Part shown: positions 25,243 to 33,659 of the stretch, piece after piece | Numbering within the stretch: position 1 is the stretch's first letter | Layout: every line of letters begins with the position of its first letter | Source of the DNA: an uncultured Altererythrobacter sp. | GTDB taxonomy: Bacteria > Pseudomonadota > Alphaproteobacteria > Sphingomonadales > Sphingomonadaceae | Length of the DNA stretch: 64,000 nt | Assembly (NCBI GenBank): GCA_913056125.1 | Contig: CAJXNC010000008.1 | Span: forward strand, 57,410-121,409 | Direction: 5' to 3' | The notes under the pieces: model-generated | Seen by the model: the letters and a program-made list of their open reading frames with translations, nothing else | Told to the model about the DNA's origin: nothing | Database searches by the model: none | Translations under genes and position numbers: made by a program

Positions 25243-25869
25243 ATGAGAGGAAGCGAACTGGCCCAGCGACAGGGTATTCCCCGCCTTGTCCAGCGGCTGA
25301 AACGCGCAATGGGCCCGGCGGGAATATTCCTGCGTGGCATGATCGAACATCCGCGCATGGTCGGTGCGATCATGCCTTCTTCGCCGCAGACGATCCGCGC
25401 CATGCTCGAGCCTGTCGAGTGGGACAAGTGCAAGCTCTTCGTCGAATATGGACCGGGCGTCGGCACCTTCACCCTGCCGGTACTGGAACGCCTGCCGCGC
25501 GACGGCGAATTGGTGGTGATCGACACCAACCCGCTCTTCATCGATTACTTGCGCAAGACGATTACCGACAGCCGTTTCCATGCCGTTTTGGGATCGGCCG
25601 AAGATGTTGAAGACGTGGTGGCCTCGCTCGGTCATGAGAAGGCCGATTGCGTGTTGTCCGGTCTGCCTTTCTCGACTTTGCCAGAAGGCGTTGGCCCTGC
25701 GATTGCGGAAGCTACGGCGCGCGTCTTGCGCAAGGGTGGCTGTTTCATGACCTACCAGTACAGCTCGGTCGCGCGGGACCTTACCGCGCGTTACTTCCCA
25801 AGGCTGGATAGCGAGCGCATATGGGCAAACCTTCCGCCCAACCTGCTGGTCTGGGGCTGGCGCGACTAG
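25243..25869 (+). CDS. SAM-dependent methyltransferase, possible phospholipid N-methyltransferase
   Basis: 208 residues from the ATG at 25243. SAM motif I is VEYGPGVGTFTLPVL, followed by acidic VVIDTNPLFIDYL and GLPFSTLPEG as post-motif. The N-terminal MIEHPRMVGAIMPSSPQTIRAML is typical of PmtA-like and rRNA-adenine-dimethyltransferase-like enzymes that act on phosphatidylethanolamine. Substrate is an inference from family resemblance. It is convergent with the membrane protein gene that follows. Confidence 0.85.
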   Translation: MRGSELAQRQGIPRLVQRLKRAMGPAGIFLRGMIEHPRMVGAIMPSSPQTIRAMLEPVEWDKCKLFVEYGPGVGTFTLPVLERLPRDGELVVIDTNPLFIDYLRKTITDSRFHAVLGSAEDVEDVVASLGHEKADCVLSGLPFSTLPEGVGPAIAEATARVLRKGGCFMTYQYSSVARDLTARYFPRLDSERIWANLPPNLLVWGWRD

Positions 25870-25887
25870 GACCGCCGCCGCGCGATC

Positions 25888-26736
25888 CTATTCGAAGGTT
25901 TCCCTGATCTCCTCGCCATGGCCGGCGATCTGCTCGTACATGCTGACGAGGATCCCGCTGAAGATCATCGCCACGGCTGCTGCCATCACACCGTTGACCA
26001 GGCCTATGAACAGCGCCGAGCCGGGACCGCTGCCCAGCATCGCGGCGAGCAGGCCCATGACCGCGCCGATGATGATGCTGAGGACCAGGTAGCAGACGAT
26101 CAGAAGCAGGTAGAAAAGGAAGATGCGCTTGGCGAAGGGCGAAGTCAGCTTGTAGGAATTGCCCAGCACAGCCACCGGATTGCGCATCCCGCCAAGCACC
26201 ACCGATGGCACCGTCAGCGTAAAGCGTGCCGCCACGTAGAGCATTGCGAAGAGCAGGACGAAGAGGACGAGGAAGGACAGCAGGAGTGCTGCTGCCTCGC
26301 CGAGCAATGCCCCGAGTGCCGCAGCCAGCAGCCCGGTAGCCAAGCTCAGCACGAGGCCCACGGCGATATAGACCAGGATGAGCAGGATGGTGACGCCGAT
26401 CATGGTCGGGAGATTGGAAAAGGCATTGCGCAGCGCTTCGCCCACGGTGGGCCGGCTGTCGCCCATCAGCGCGACCATCGCCATGTAACCGATCAACTGG
26501 CACAGCATGGCGACCAGTCCGAATGCAATCAGCCTGCCGGCCATGTCGCCCAGCATGGCCGACATTACCTCCGGATCCTGCGACATGCCCAGCATGGCGG
26601 TGAAATCGGGAAGGACCACGTAGAACAGGACATTGGGCAGCAGCAGGAATACCCCCGCAATGATCGCCAGAAGCTGGAAATTGGCCTGCACAAGCGCAAT
26701 CGCCTGCGACCAGGTCCTGTTCATGTCGAATCCCAT
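25888..26736 (-). CDS. Multi-pass membrane protein of unknown function
   Basis: Start at ATG 26736, preceded by GGAGGAACC, giving 282 residues. About six hydrophobic segments are seen (LLAIIAGVFLLLPNVLFYVV; IGVTILLILVYIAVGLVL; LLLSFLVLFVLLFAMLYVA; IFLFYLLLIVCYLVLSIIIGAVM). The C-terminus is acidic and soluble. The layout resembles glycerophosphodiester-phosphodiesterase membrane-domain or YciC-like proteins, but I cannot assign a role. It is divergent from lipB. Confidence 0.8.
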   Translation of the reverse strand: MGFDMNRTWSQAIALVQANFQLLAIIAGVFLLLPNVLFYVVLPDFTAMLGMSQDPEVMSAMLGDMAGRLIAFGLVAMLCQLIGYMAMVALMGDSRPTVGEALRNAFSNLPTMIGVTILLILVYIAVGLVLSLATGLLAAALGALLGEAAALLLSFLVLFVLLFAMLYVAARFTLTVPSVVLGGMRNPVAVLGNSYKLTSPFAKRIFLFYLLLIVCYLVLSIIIGAVMGLLAAMLGSGPGSALFIGLVNGVMAAAVAMIFSGILVSMYEQIAGHGEEIRETFE

Positions 26737-26801
26737 TGCGGTTCCTCCCGTTTGCAGACCCTTGATAAACCTGTCGCTGATCGCCACGCAATCACCAGCA
26801 T

Positions 26802-27473
26802 ATGAAACAGTTGCATGGATCGACCGGGCTCGCTTCGCCCGAATGGCGCATTTCGCCGGAGCTTGTGCCCTATCGGGAGGCGCTGGCCGAACAGCAGGCG
26901 CGCAATGAGGCTATCCATGATGGCCGGGCGAAGGAGCTGATCTGGTCGCTCGAACACCCGCCGGTTTATACCGCCGGGACCAGTGCCGATGCCGACGAGG
27001 TTCTCGATCCACGTTTCGAAATCGTCGAGACAGGGCGCGGCGGGCGCCACACCTATCACGGCCCCGGCCAGCGCGTGACCTATGTCCTGCTCGACCTTGC
27101 CCGCCGCGGACGCGACGTGAGGCGATTCGTCCACGCATTGGAAGACTGGGTGATCGCCACTCTGGGCGATTTCGGTGTCGAAGCCTGGGCAGTGCCCGAT
27201 CGCATCGGAATCTGGACGCGCGATGTGGATGGCCGCGAAGCCAAGATCGGCGCCATCGGCGTGCGCGTGCGGCGATGGGTGACCATGCACGGTTTTTCGG
27301 TGAACCTGTCTCCCGATCTCTCGCATTTCACCGGTATCGTGCCCTGCGGCATCTCCGAATACGGCGTCACCAGCATGGACAGGCTCGGCGTGGAGCTTGC
27401 GCCGGGCGAGTGGGATGGGGCATTGCAGAAGCGCCTCGCCAATTTCCTCGATTCAGTGACCGAGCCGGAGTGA
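26802..27473 (+). CDS. lipB: Lipoyl(octanoyl) transferase LipB
   Basis: Transfers octanoate from acyl-carrier protein to lipoyl domains, the first step of lipoate synthesis. 223 residues with the substrate-binding signature [12 protein letters not shown], the catalytic Lys in [10 protein letters not shown] and the catalytic Cys in GIVPCGI. The stop overlaps the next start in TGATG, so a small lipoprotein is co-translated. lipA is not in the window. Confidence 0.95.
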   Translation: MKQLHGSTGLASPEWRISPELVPYREALAEQQARNEAIHDGRAKELIWSLEHPPVYTAGTSADADEVLDPRFEIVETGRGGRHTYHGPGQRVTYVLLDLARRGRDVRRFVHALEDWVIATLGDFGVEAWAVPDRIGIWTRDVDGREAKIGAIGVRVRRWVTMHGFSVNLSPDLSHFTGIVPCGISEYGVTSMDRLGVELAPGEWDGALQKRLANFLDSVTEPE

Positions 27474-27793
27474 TGAGTTTGCGCCTGAAAAGTACCCTGC
27501 TGCTGGTTCCCGTGCTGCTGCTTGCCGCTTGCGAGGACGAAGTCGTCGTGTCCGAAGGCGCTGATGGGCGAGAAGCTTCCGGCGAGGTGCTCGAAGGCAC
27601 GATCAGCGATGAAATGATCCATACCGACCAGCTGCGCTCCCAGCCGCCGCTCCTTCGCTCCATGCCGGAAGTCGAAGAAGGCGATGAGGGTGCGGAAGGT
27701 GAGGGGGAACCCGCCGAGGGGGAAGCTCCTTCAGCCGAAGTTGCTGCTGTGGTCGAGGTGCCACCCGCTGCTCCTCCCCAGTCCGGCGAGTAA
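27473..27793 (+). CDS. Small acidic lipoprotein of unknown function
   Basis: 106 residues beginning [20 protein letters not shown], a type II signal peptide with lipobox LAAC. The mature part is short, acidic and Pro/Ala/Glu-rich (EGDEGAEGEGEPAEGEAP), probably disordered. It is translationally coupled to lipB through TGATG. I do not recognise a family. Confidence 0.75.
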   Translation: MSLRLKSTLLLVPVLLLAACEDEVVVSEGADGREASGEVLEGTISDEMIHTDQLRSQPPLLRSMPEVEEGDEGAEGEGEPAEGEAPSAEVAAVVEVPPAAPPQSGE

Positions 27794-27815
27794 TTCGGCG
27801 AGGGCTGGATGGAGG

Positions 27816-28700
27816 CTAGGGCGCGCGTTCGAGGAGCTTGCGCGCCTGTTCCAGATGCGGCTGGTCGATCATCTCGCCATCGAGCGATAGCGCGCCCTTG
27901 CCCGGATTGGCGGAAAAGGCATCGACGATCGCGCGCGCCCTGGCGAGTGCCTTTTCGCTGGGGCTGAAAGCGGCGTTGATCACCTGCACCTGGTCCGGAT
28001 GGATCGCCAGCATGCCGGCAAAGCCGTCCGCGTGCGAAGCTTCCGCCGCCTTCTTCAGGCCCTCCAGATCGCGGAAATCGGAATAGAGCGTGTCGATCGG
28101 AAGCACCTGCCGGGCATGGGCAGTGAGCAGGATTTGCGCGCGCACCATGCGGAACAGATCGGTCCATTCGCCATTCTCGTCGCGCTTGCGCGTGGCGCCG
28201 ATGGCGGCGGAAAGGTCTTCCGCACCCCAGGTCAGGCCGAGCAGTCGCGGCAGCGTGTCCTCGGCATACTGGCCGATCGACATGGCTGCCTTGGCCGTCT
28301 CGCTCACCAAGGGGAGGACGCGCGTCGAATTGGGTTCCTTCCCGTTGCGCTGCTCGTGTTCGTAAAGCTCGGCAGCCAGCATGCGGATTTGCTCCGGACC
28401 GGCAGCCTTTGGGACCATGATGCCGTGCGGTTGGCAAGGCATGACCGCCGCGAGGTCCTCGCGCCAGTGATGGCTGTCGAGCGGGTTTATCCGCACCCAG
28501 CGCTGGAAGCCGCCACCCGCCAGCACCTGCGTGCGATTGGCCTGCAGCCATTTGGTGGTCAGGCGCCTCGCTTCGGCCTTGGCATATTCCGCCACCGCGT
28601 CTTCCAGATCGATGATCACCACATCGGCGCCGCAGGAAGCGACCTTGCCCAGCTTCTTCTCGCTGTCACCGGGGGCGAACAGCCAGGAACGCATCTTCAT
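27816..28700 (-). CDS. HpcH/HpaI aldolase family CoA-ester lyase (CitE-like)
   Basis: 294 residues from ATG 28700 (AGGAGA upstream). Starts MKMRSWLFAPGDSEKKLGKV with IDLEDAV carrying the Mg-binding acids, then WVRINPL, GIMVPKA and LTWGAEDLSAAIG, the pattern of malyl/citramalyl-CoA lyases and CitE-like enzymes. These split beta-hydroxy-acyl-CoA into acetyl-CoA or propionyl-CoA plus glyoxylate or pyruvate. No other citrate-lyase genes are near, so it is not classical citrate lyase. Confidence 0.9.
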   Translation of the reverse strand: MKMRSWLFAPGDSEKKLGKVASCGADVVIIDLEDAVAEYAKAEARRLTTKWLQANRTQVLAGGGFQRWVRINPLDSHHWREDLAAVMPCQPHGIMVPKAAGPEQIRMLAAELYEHEQRNGKEPNSTRVLPLVSETAKAAMSIGQYAEDTLPRLLGLTWGAEDLSAAIGATRKRDENGEWTDLFRMVRAQILLTAHARQVLPIDTLYSDFRDLEGLKKAAEASHADGFAGMLAIHPDQVQVINAAFSPSEKALARARAIVDAFSANPGKGALSLDGEMIDQPHLEQARKLLERAP

Positions 28701-28910
28701 TGCCGCTCTCCTCAAGTCCGTCGGCGCGCTTAATATCACGCATTACTGTGGCTGAGAATGCTGAGGACCGGATGAAGCCTCAGGGTTAAGGCGCGGGTAG
28801 GAATAGAGGGTGTGCCGAAGCAGAATCGACGCCGCCCCTGCGCGCTGGTAAACCTCGTCACCGGGAAAGACGCCGGGCGACAGGCTCGGTGCGACATGGG
28901 AGGGGGATTC

Positions 28911-30170
28911 ATGCAGCAAGACAGCGCGAGCAAGGGCTGGGACACCAGCTATGAGTGGAAGATCATCCTGATCCTCAGCCTGACCTTCGGGCTGGTCGGG
29001 CTCGATCGTTTTATCCTCCCGGTCCTGTTCCCCGCTTTCATGGACGAGCTTGGCCTGACCTATGAGGACCTGGGCAATCTTGTCGGTATCCTCGCCGTTT
29101 TCTGGGGCCTCTCGGCTTTCGTCATGGGCTTCCTTTCGGACCGGGTCGGGCGCCGCAAGGTGCTGATCCCCGCCGTGATCATCTTCTCGCTCATGTCGGT
29201 TTTCACCGGCATGGCGGGCGGGCTGGTCGGCCTGTTGGTGATCCGCGCGATCATGGGCCTTGCCGAAGGACCTGTCGCTTCGACCGGCGTGGCGGTGGCC
29301 GTGGAAGCCTCGCACCCCAAGCGTCGCGGCATGAATAATGGCATTTTCCAATGCATGGTCTCGCTGATGGGAAGCGCGGTCGGTCCGATCATCGCCACGC
29401 AATTGCTGTTGGTTATGGATTGGCGCGCGATCTTCATGCTGGTCGGCATTCCCGGCCTGATTATGGCGGGTGTGATGTATTACGTGGTGCGAGAGCCCGA
29501 TCAGCACGCCAAGGCCCAGGCTGCCGATGCGCCTGTCGATGTACCAGCGGCTGCGCCTGTCGCGCGGCCCAGCTTCGGTGAGCTCTTCGCCCATCGCAAT
29601 GTCCCGCTCGCCATGCTCACGCTGATGTGCGCCATGGGCGGCGTCTTCATCATGGGCGCGATGATGCCCAATTACCTGACCGACTATCTCGGCCTCTCGC
29701 TGCAGGACATGGGCGTGATCACCTCGGCCATCGGCTTTGGCGGCGCACTGGGCCAGTTCGCCATGCCCACCCTGTCGGACTTTATCGGCCGCAAGCTGAC
29801 CATCCTGTTATCCTATGTGCTCGCCGGGATATTCCTGTGGCTGTTCACGCAGGCCGGGGCCGACAATCTCTCGACGCTGTTCTGGCTGCTCTTCTTCGCC
29901 GCGCTGTTCAACATGTCCGCGCTGGCGACGCTGGCCGGACCGGTGGCGGCAGAGGCTGCCCCGGTGGGCATGATCGCCTCGGTCGCGGGGCTGGTGATCG
30001 GAGCGGGCGAGGTCTTCGGCGGCGGCGTTGCGCCCGTGATTGCCGGCCAGATTGCCGCGTCTTCCGGCATCCAGCACGTCTTCACCTTCGCCATTGCCGG
30101 GTTGGCCGTGGGCTTCGTGATCGCGCTGTTCCTGAAGGAAACCGCACCGCGCAGGGTTGGGGAGGTTTAG
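28911..30170 (+). CDS. MFS transporter
   Basis: 419 residues from the ATG at 28911, directly after GGGAGGGGG. Twelve membrane segments; MFS motif GFLSDRVGRRKVLIPA between TM2 and TM3 and TLSDFIGRKLTILL in the second half. It resembles the sugar-phosphate/aromatic-acid symporter groups, but the substrate is not clear. It is followed immediately by a REP-like repeat and a GIY-YIG gene. Confidence 0.9.
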   Translation: MQQDSASKGWDTSYEWKIILILSLTFGLVGLDRFILPVLFPAFMDELGLTYEDLGNLVGILAVFWGLSAFVMGFLSDRVGRRKVLIPAVIIFSLMSVFTGMAGGLVGLLVIRAIMGLAEGPVASTGVAVAVEASHPKRRGMNNGIFQCMVSLMGSAVGPIIATQLLLVMDWRAIFMLVGIPGLIMAGVMYYVVREPDQHAKAQAADAPVDVPAAAPVARPSFGELFAHRNVPLAMLTLMCAMGGVFIMGAMMPNYLTDYLGLSLQDMGVITSAIGFGGALGQFAMPTLSDFIGRKLTILLSYVLAGIFLWLFTQAGADNLSTLFWLLFFAALFNMSALATLAGPVAAEAAPVGMIASVAGLVIGAGEVFGGGVAPVIAGQIAASSGIQHVFTFAIAGLAVGFVIALFLKETAPRRVGEV

Positions 30171-30175
30171 CTTTT

Positions 30176-30209
30176 CGTCATTGCGAGCGAAGCGAAGCAA
30201 TCCAGAGCG
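30176..30209. repeat. REP-like repeat abutting the GIY-YIG start codon
   Basis: CGTCATTGCGAG (30176-30187) followed by a copy of CGAAGCAATCCAG-type sequence that ends right before the ATG at 30210. Both sub-motifs recur in the palindrome at 30519-30614 downstream of the gene. It looks like one arm of the same repeat family. Confidence 0.75.
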
Positions 30210-30509
30210 ATGAAGGACAGTTTCCAACCCGCCGTGTACCTGATGGCAAGCCAGAGGAACGGAACCCTCTACACGGGCGTAACTTCAGATTTGCCGAAGC
30301 GCGCCTGGCAACATCGCGAAGGTCTGGTCGATGGTTTCACCAAGCGCCATGGCTGCAAATTGCTGGTGTGGTACGAGCTTCACTCTACCATGGAATTGGC
30401 TATCGCGCGCGAAAAGCAGGTCAAAGGCGGTTCCAGAAAGAAGAAGCTGGCATTGATCGAGGAGCGCAATCCTCAATGGCGGGACCTGTTCGAAGAGATC
30501 GGTAGCTGA
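30210..30509 (+). CDS. GIY-YIG nuclease superfamily protein (UPF0213-like)
   Basis: 99 residues forming a stand-alone GIY-YIG domain: VYLMAS (GIY strand), LYTGVTSDLPKRAWQH (YIG strand and the catalytic Arg), then ELHSTMELAIAREKQVK with the catalytic Glu. The C-terminal basic WRDLFEEI helix completes the fold. No separate DNA-binding domain is present. The gene is bracketed by REP-like palindromic sequence on both sides, the left arm touching its start codon, which suggests a small mobile or repeat-associated unit. Confidence 0.92.
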   Translation: MKDSFQPAVYLMASQRNGTLYTGVTSDLPKRAWQHREGLVDGFTKRHGCKLLVWYELHSTMELAIAREKQVKGGSRKKKLALIEERNPQWRDLFEEIGS

Positions 30510-30518
30510 TCTCTCCAT

Positions 30519-30614
30519 CGTCATTGCGAGGAGGCGAAGCCGACGAAGCAATCCAGTGTGGTGCGCGCGACTCTGGATTGCTTCGCCCGAAACAAGTTCG
30601 GTCTCGCAATGACG
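30519..30614. repeat. 96-bp imperfect palindrome, REP-like
   Basis: Outer arms CGTCATTGCGAG (30519-30530) and CTCGCAATGACG (30603-30614) and inner arms CGAAGCAATCCAG (30544-30556) and CTGGATTGCTTCG (30573-30585) are perfectly complementary. The intervening spacers are not. The transcript would fold into a long hairpin. The same arms occur once more upstream of the GIY-YIG gene. Confidence 0.85.
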
Positions 30615-30653
30615 AGATTGAAGTAAGACCGCGCCGAAGAGGGTTGGCGGGGT

Positions 30654-30941
30654 TTAGGAGGCTCGATCCATCGGGAACCAAGTGGCTCCGGATGTGGGGT
30701 AGTCCTCCGGTAGCTCCGCCAATGCTTCGACTTCTTCGACGATCAATTCAGGCGAGGTCTCAATTCGAGGCAGCGATCTCAAAATCTCGTCGGCAACTTG
30801 CTCCGCTGCCATTTGGCCCGCCTGTTCGGCATCAGGAGCACTTACCCAACGTGTGGCGAAAAAGCCGAACATTGCATCTGGCTCGTCGAACAGGCTCCCG
30901 GGGAAACTACGCCCTTCGACCACTACTCGAAAGGCGGGCAA
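30654..30941 (-). CDS. Small conserved-looking hypothetical protein
   Basis: 95 residues from a TTG at 30941 just after the nadA stop. It begins PAFRVVVEGRSFPG and has a compact pattern (GFFATRWVSAPDAEQAGQMAAEQVADEIL, then acidic VEEVEALAELPEDY, ending GATWFPMD) that looks like a small folded domain. Codon choice (CGA, AGA, AGT, GTA, CTA) differs from the CGC/CTG-rich neighbours, consistent with acquisition from outside. I do not recognise the family. Confidence 0.6.
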   Translation of the reverse strand: MPAFRVVVEGRSFPGSLFDEPDAMFGFFATRWVSAPDAEQAGQMAAEQVADEILRSLPRIETSPELIVEEVEALAELPEDYPTSGATWFPMDRAS

Positions 30942-30942
30942 G

Positions 30943-31929
30943 TCACACCTTCCCCAGATCGCCCTTGCCGACCGTGCCGCTGGCCATTTCGAGCATGCGG
31001 TCGAGGCTCTTCCTGGCGTCGAGGCGCAACTGCTCCTCGATCTCGATGCGCGGTTCGAGGTCGCGCAGGCACAGATAGAGCTTCTCCATCGTGTTGAGCG
31101 CCATGTAGGGACAGATATTGCAGCTGCAGTTTCCGTCCGCGCCGGGCGCGCCGATGAAGTTCTTCTCCGGCAGCGCCTTTTCCATCTGGTGGATGATATG
31201 CGGCTCGGTCGCGACGATCAGCGTGTCGCCCTCGAAGGTCTTGGCGAAATTGAGGATGCCGCTGGTCGAGCCGACATAATCGGCGTGGTCGATGATGTGC
31301 GGCGGGCATTCCGGGTGCGCGGCGACGGGTGCGCCGGGATTGGCTTCCATCAGCTTGAGCAGCTCGCGCTCGCTGAAAGCCTCGTGCACGATGCACACGC
31401 CCGGCCAGAGCAGCATTTCGCGCCCGAACTTGCGGCTGAGGTAGCCGCCGAGGTGGCGGTCCGGCCCGAAGATGATCTTCTGGTCTTCGGGGATCTGCGC
31501 GAGGATTGTCTCGGCAGACGAACTGGTGACGATGATGTCGGAGAGCGCCTTCACCTCGGTCGAGCAATTGATGTAGGTGAGCGCGATATGGTCCGGATGC
31601 GCCTCGCGGAAGGCGGCGAACTTCTCCGGCGGGCAGGAGTCCTCGAGGCTGCAGCCCGCTTCCATGTCGGGCAGGACGACGATCTTTTCGGGCGAGAGGA
31701 TCTTGGCCGTCTCGGCCATGAACTTGACGCCGCAAAAGGCGATCACATCCGCATCGGTTTCCGCCGCCTTCTTCGACAGCTCGAGGCTGTCACCGACGAA
31801 ATCGGCAAGGTCCTGCAAATCCGGCGTCTGGTAGTAATGGGCGAGGATCACCGCATTCTTCTCCTTGCGGAGGCGATTGATCTCTTCGAGCAAGTCGATG
31901 CCGGGCGGAATGGCGGTCTGTGCAGTCAT
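30943..31929 (-). CDS. nadA: Quinolinate synthase NadA
   Basis: Condenses iminoaspartate with dihydroxyacetone phosphate to quinolinate for NAD synthesis. Start ATG 31929 gives 328 residues. The three repeats of the fold carry the cluster cysteines in IAFCGVKFMAET, AHPECPP and CNICPYM, and the substrate motif AHYYQTPDLQDLADFVGDSL is intact. nadB and nadC are not adjacent. The membrane protein gene lies 31 bases upstream on the same strand. Confidence 0.96.
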   Translation of the reverse strand: MTAQTAIPPGIDLLEEINRLRKEKNAVILAHYYQTPDLQDLADFVGDSLELSKKAAETDADVIAFCGVKFMAETAKILSPEKIVVLPDMEAGCSLEDSCPPEKFAAFREAHPDHIALTYINCSTEVKALSDIIVTSSSAETILAQIPEDQKIIFGPDRHLGGYLSRKFGREMLLWPGVCIVHEAFSERELLKLMEANPGAPVAAHPECPPHIIDHADYVGSTSGILNFAKTFEGDTLIVATEPHIIHQMEKALPEKNFIGAPGADGNCSCNICPYMALNTMEKLYLCLRDLEPRIEIEEQLRLDARKSLDRMLEMASGTVGKGDLGKV

Positions 31930-31960
31930 GGTCAGCAAATGGCCCGATCTACGCGAGGGT

Positions 31961-32692
31961 TCAAGGCGCAATTGCGCGCAGTACGGCCTCGCCCAGCACG
32001 GTATCGCCCGAGATCAGGTATGTGGGATATTCGAGGCAGAAGGCCCCGAGGCCCCAGAACCATGCCGGGTGAATGGTCCCGCGGATGCGCCAATCGCCCG
32101 CCATGTAGATGAGGAAATGCGCGATCAGGGCAAGCTGCGTCAGGATGATATGCGTTTGCCCATCGATCCCCATGATCTCCACCACGCGGTTCCACGCCAC
32201 CAGCACGATCAGCAGGGTGACGATATGCATGGCGCGGCGGTGCCAGTCCGTGCGCTTGCGCCAGGTAAAACCGATCACCAGCCAGACGCCAAGCTGGATG
32301 AAGTTGAAGATATTGAGGATCAGGAATCCGGCATAGGCGGGCACTGCGGGTGTGCCGGTTTCCACATGGTAAGCGCCCGAAAGGAGCGTGAAGACCGGGC
32401 CGAAGCAGACGAAGATCACGCCCACCACTGCGCCCAGCCAGCCCAGTTGCCTGTGCAGTGAGAAATTGCCTTCCTTTGCCAACCAGCTTTGCACATTGAC
32501 CAGCAATATCCACGTGATCAGCGGCGCGGCATGGGCGTGGTAGAACCACGGCACGGCAAAGCTCGAAGCGCCGCGCGCGATGTTCCCGACAAAGCCGAAG
32601 AGAACCACAGCAAGGGCGAACAGCGCCATGTTGAACAGGAATGTCCGCTCACGCTGTTCGGTGCCTGGTATGCTGGCAGCGATGCTGGCCAT
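31961..32692 (-). CDS. Integral membrane protein of unknown function
   Basis: 243 residues with about six or seven hydrophobic segments (MALFALAVVLFGFVGNIA; APLITWILLVNVQSWL; AVVGVIFVCFGPVFTLL; FLILNIFNFIQLGVWLVIGF; IVTLLIVLVAWNRVVEIM; LIAHFLIYMAGDW). Several His residues sit near membrane ends (YHAHAAP, SLHRQLG, DWHRRAMH), a hint of heme or metal binding, but no recognised motif. Its 3' end is 31 bases from the nadA start, so the two may share a transcript. Confidence 0.8.
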   Translation of the reverse strand: MASIAASIPGTEQRERTFLFNMALFALAVVLFGFVGNIARGASSFAVPWFYHAHAAPLITWILLVNVQSWLAKEGNFSLHRQLGWLGAVVGVIFVCFGPVFTLLSGAYHVETGTPAVPAYAGFLILNIFNFIQLGVWLVIGFTWRKRTDWHRRAMHIVTLLIVLVAWNRVVEIMGIDGQTHIILTQLALIAHFLIYMAGDWRIRGTIHPAWFWGLGAFCLEYPTYLISGDTVLGEAVLRAIAP

Positions 32693-32751
32693 TGTCCGTC
32701 CTCCCCAATTCCCCGACGTGAAACTGCGCGAAACGGGTAGGGGAAGTCAAT

Positions 32752-33633
32752 TCACGCGCTGATTGCCCAGACCTCGCCGTCGAGCGAGACGCGGCCCTGT
32801 TTCTCCAGCTCTATCAGATGCGCGTGCACGCTCTGGCTTGCGGCGGGCCAGAGCCGCTCATTCACGCCCTTGTACATCACGGGCACGAGTTGGGCGATGC
32901 TGCGCGCTTCTTCCCCCAGCAGCCGGAGGATCTGCTTTTCGCGCTGCTTGCGGTGACCATACATGCCGCGCACCAACTGGCGAGGCTTCTCGATCGCCGG
33001 GCCGTGGGCAGGGTAGTAGATGCGGTCCTCGCGCTCATAGAGCTTGTTCAGGCTCGCCATGTAATCGGCCATGTCGCCATCGGGCGGGACCACGACGCTG
33101 GTGGACCAGCCCATCACATGATCCCCGGTGAACAGCGCGCCGCTTTCCTCCAGCGCGTAGCAGAGGTGGTTGGAGGTATGGCCGGGCGTGGCAATGGCGG
33201 TCAGCGTCCAGCCAGGGCCGGAGACCTGCTCGCCATCTTCCAACACGCGGGTTGGCGCATAGTCGCGATCGAAAGGCGCATCGACGCGCGGGGCATCGCT
33301 GACAATGTGTAGCGGTGCGCAGCCCACAATGGGCGCGCCGGTCTTCGCGGCGAGCGGTGCGGCACCGGGCGAATGGTCGCGATGTGTATGCGTGCACATG
33401 ATCGCCACGACCTTGGCCTGACCAATCGCCGCTTCGAGTGCGGCAAGGTGCTCGGGATCGTCCGGTCCCGGATCGATCACCGCCAGCCCCTCTTCTCCCC
33501 CGATCAGGTAAGTTTGGGTGCCGGTATAGGTAAAGGGCGATCCGTTTGGAGCCAGCACGCGCGCGACAAGCGGCTCCAATCGCTCGCATTCGCCCGTCGG
33601 CCAGGGTTGCGGAGGCAATGCCATGCGCCGCAT
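32752..33633 (-). CDS. MBL fold metallo-hydrolase (LACTB2-like)
   Basis: About 293 residues from ATG 33633 (33624 and 33660 are also possible). Metal-binding THTHRDHSPGAAPLA is the HxHxDH motif; further His in TPGHTSNHLCY and GDHVMG, and the second half has a winged-helix-like tail as in LACTB2/GloB-type hydrolases (AQLVPVMYKGVNERLWPAASQSVHAHLIELEKQGRV). Probable RNase or thioester hydrolase activity cannot be distinguished. The 5' end is only about 26 bases from the divergent glpK start. Confidence 0.88.
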   Translation of the reverse strand: MRRMALPPQPWPTGECERLEPLVARVLAPNGSPFTYTGTQTYLIGGEEGLAVIDPGPDDPEHLAALEAAIGQAKVVAIMCTHTHRDHSPGAAPLAAKTGAPIVGCAPLHIVSDAPRVDAPFDRDYAPTRVLEDGEQVSGPGWTLTAIATPGHTSNHLCYALEESGALFTGDHVMGWSTSVVVPPDGDMADYMASLNKLYEREDRIYYPAHGPAIEKPRQLVRGMYGHRKQREKQILRLLGEEARSIAQLVPVMYKGVNERLWPAASQSVHAHLIELEKQGRVSLDGEVWAISA

Positions 33634-33659
33634 ATGGAGAAACAGGGAGAGAATTGCCA

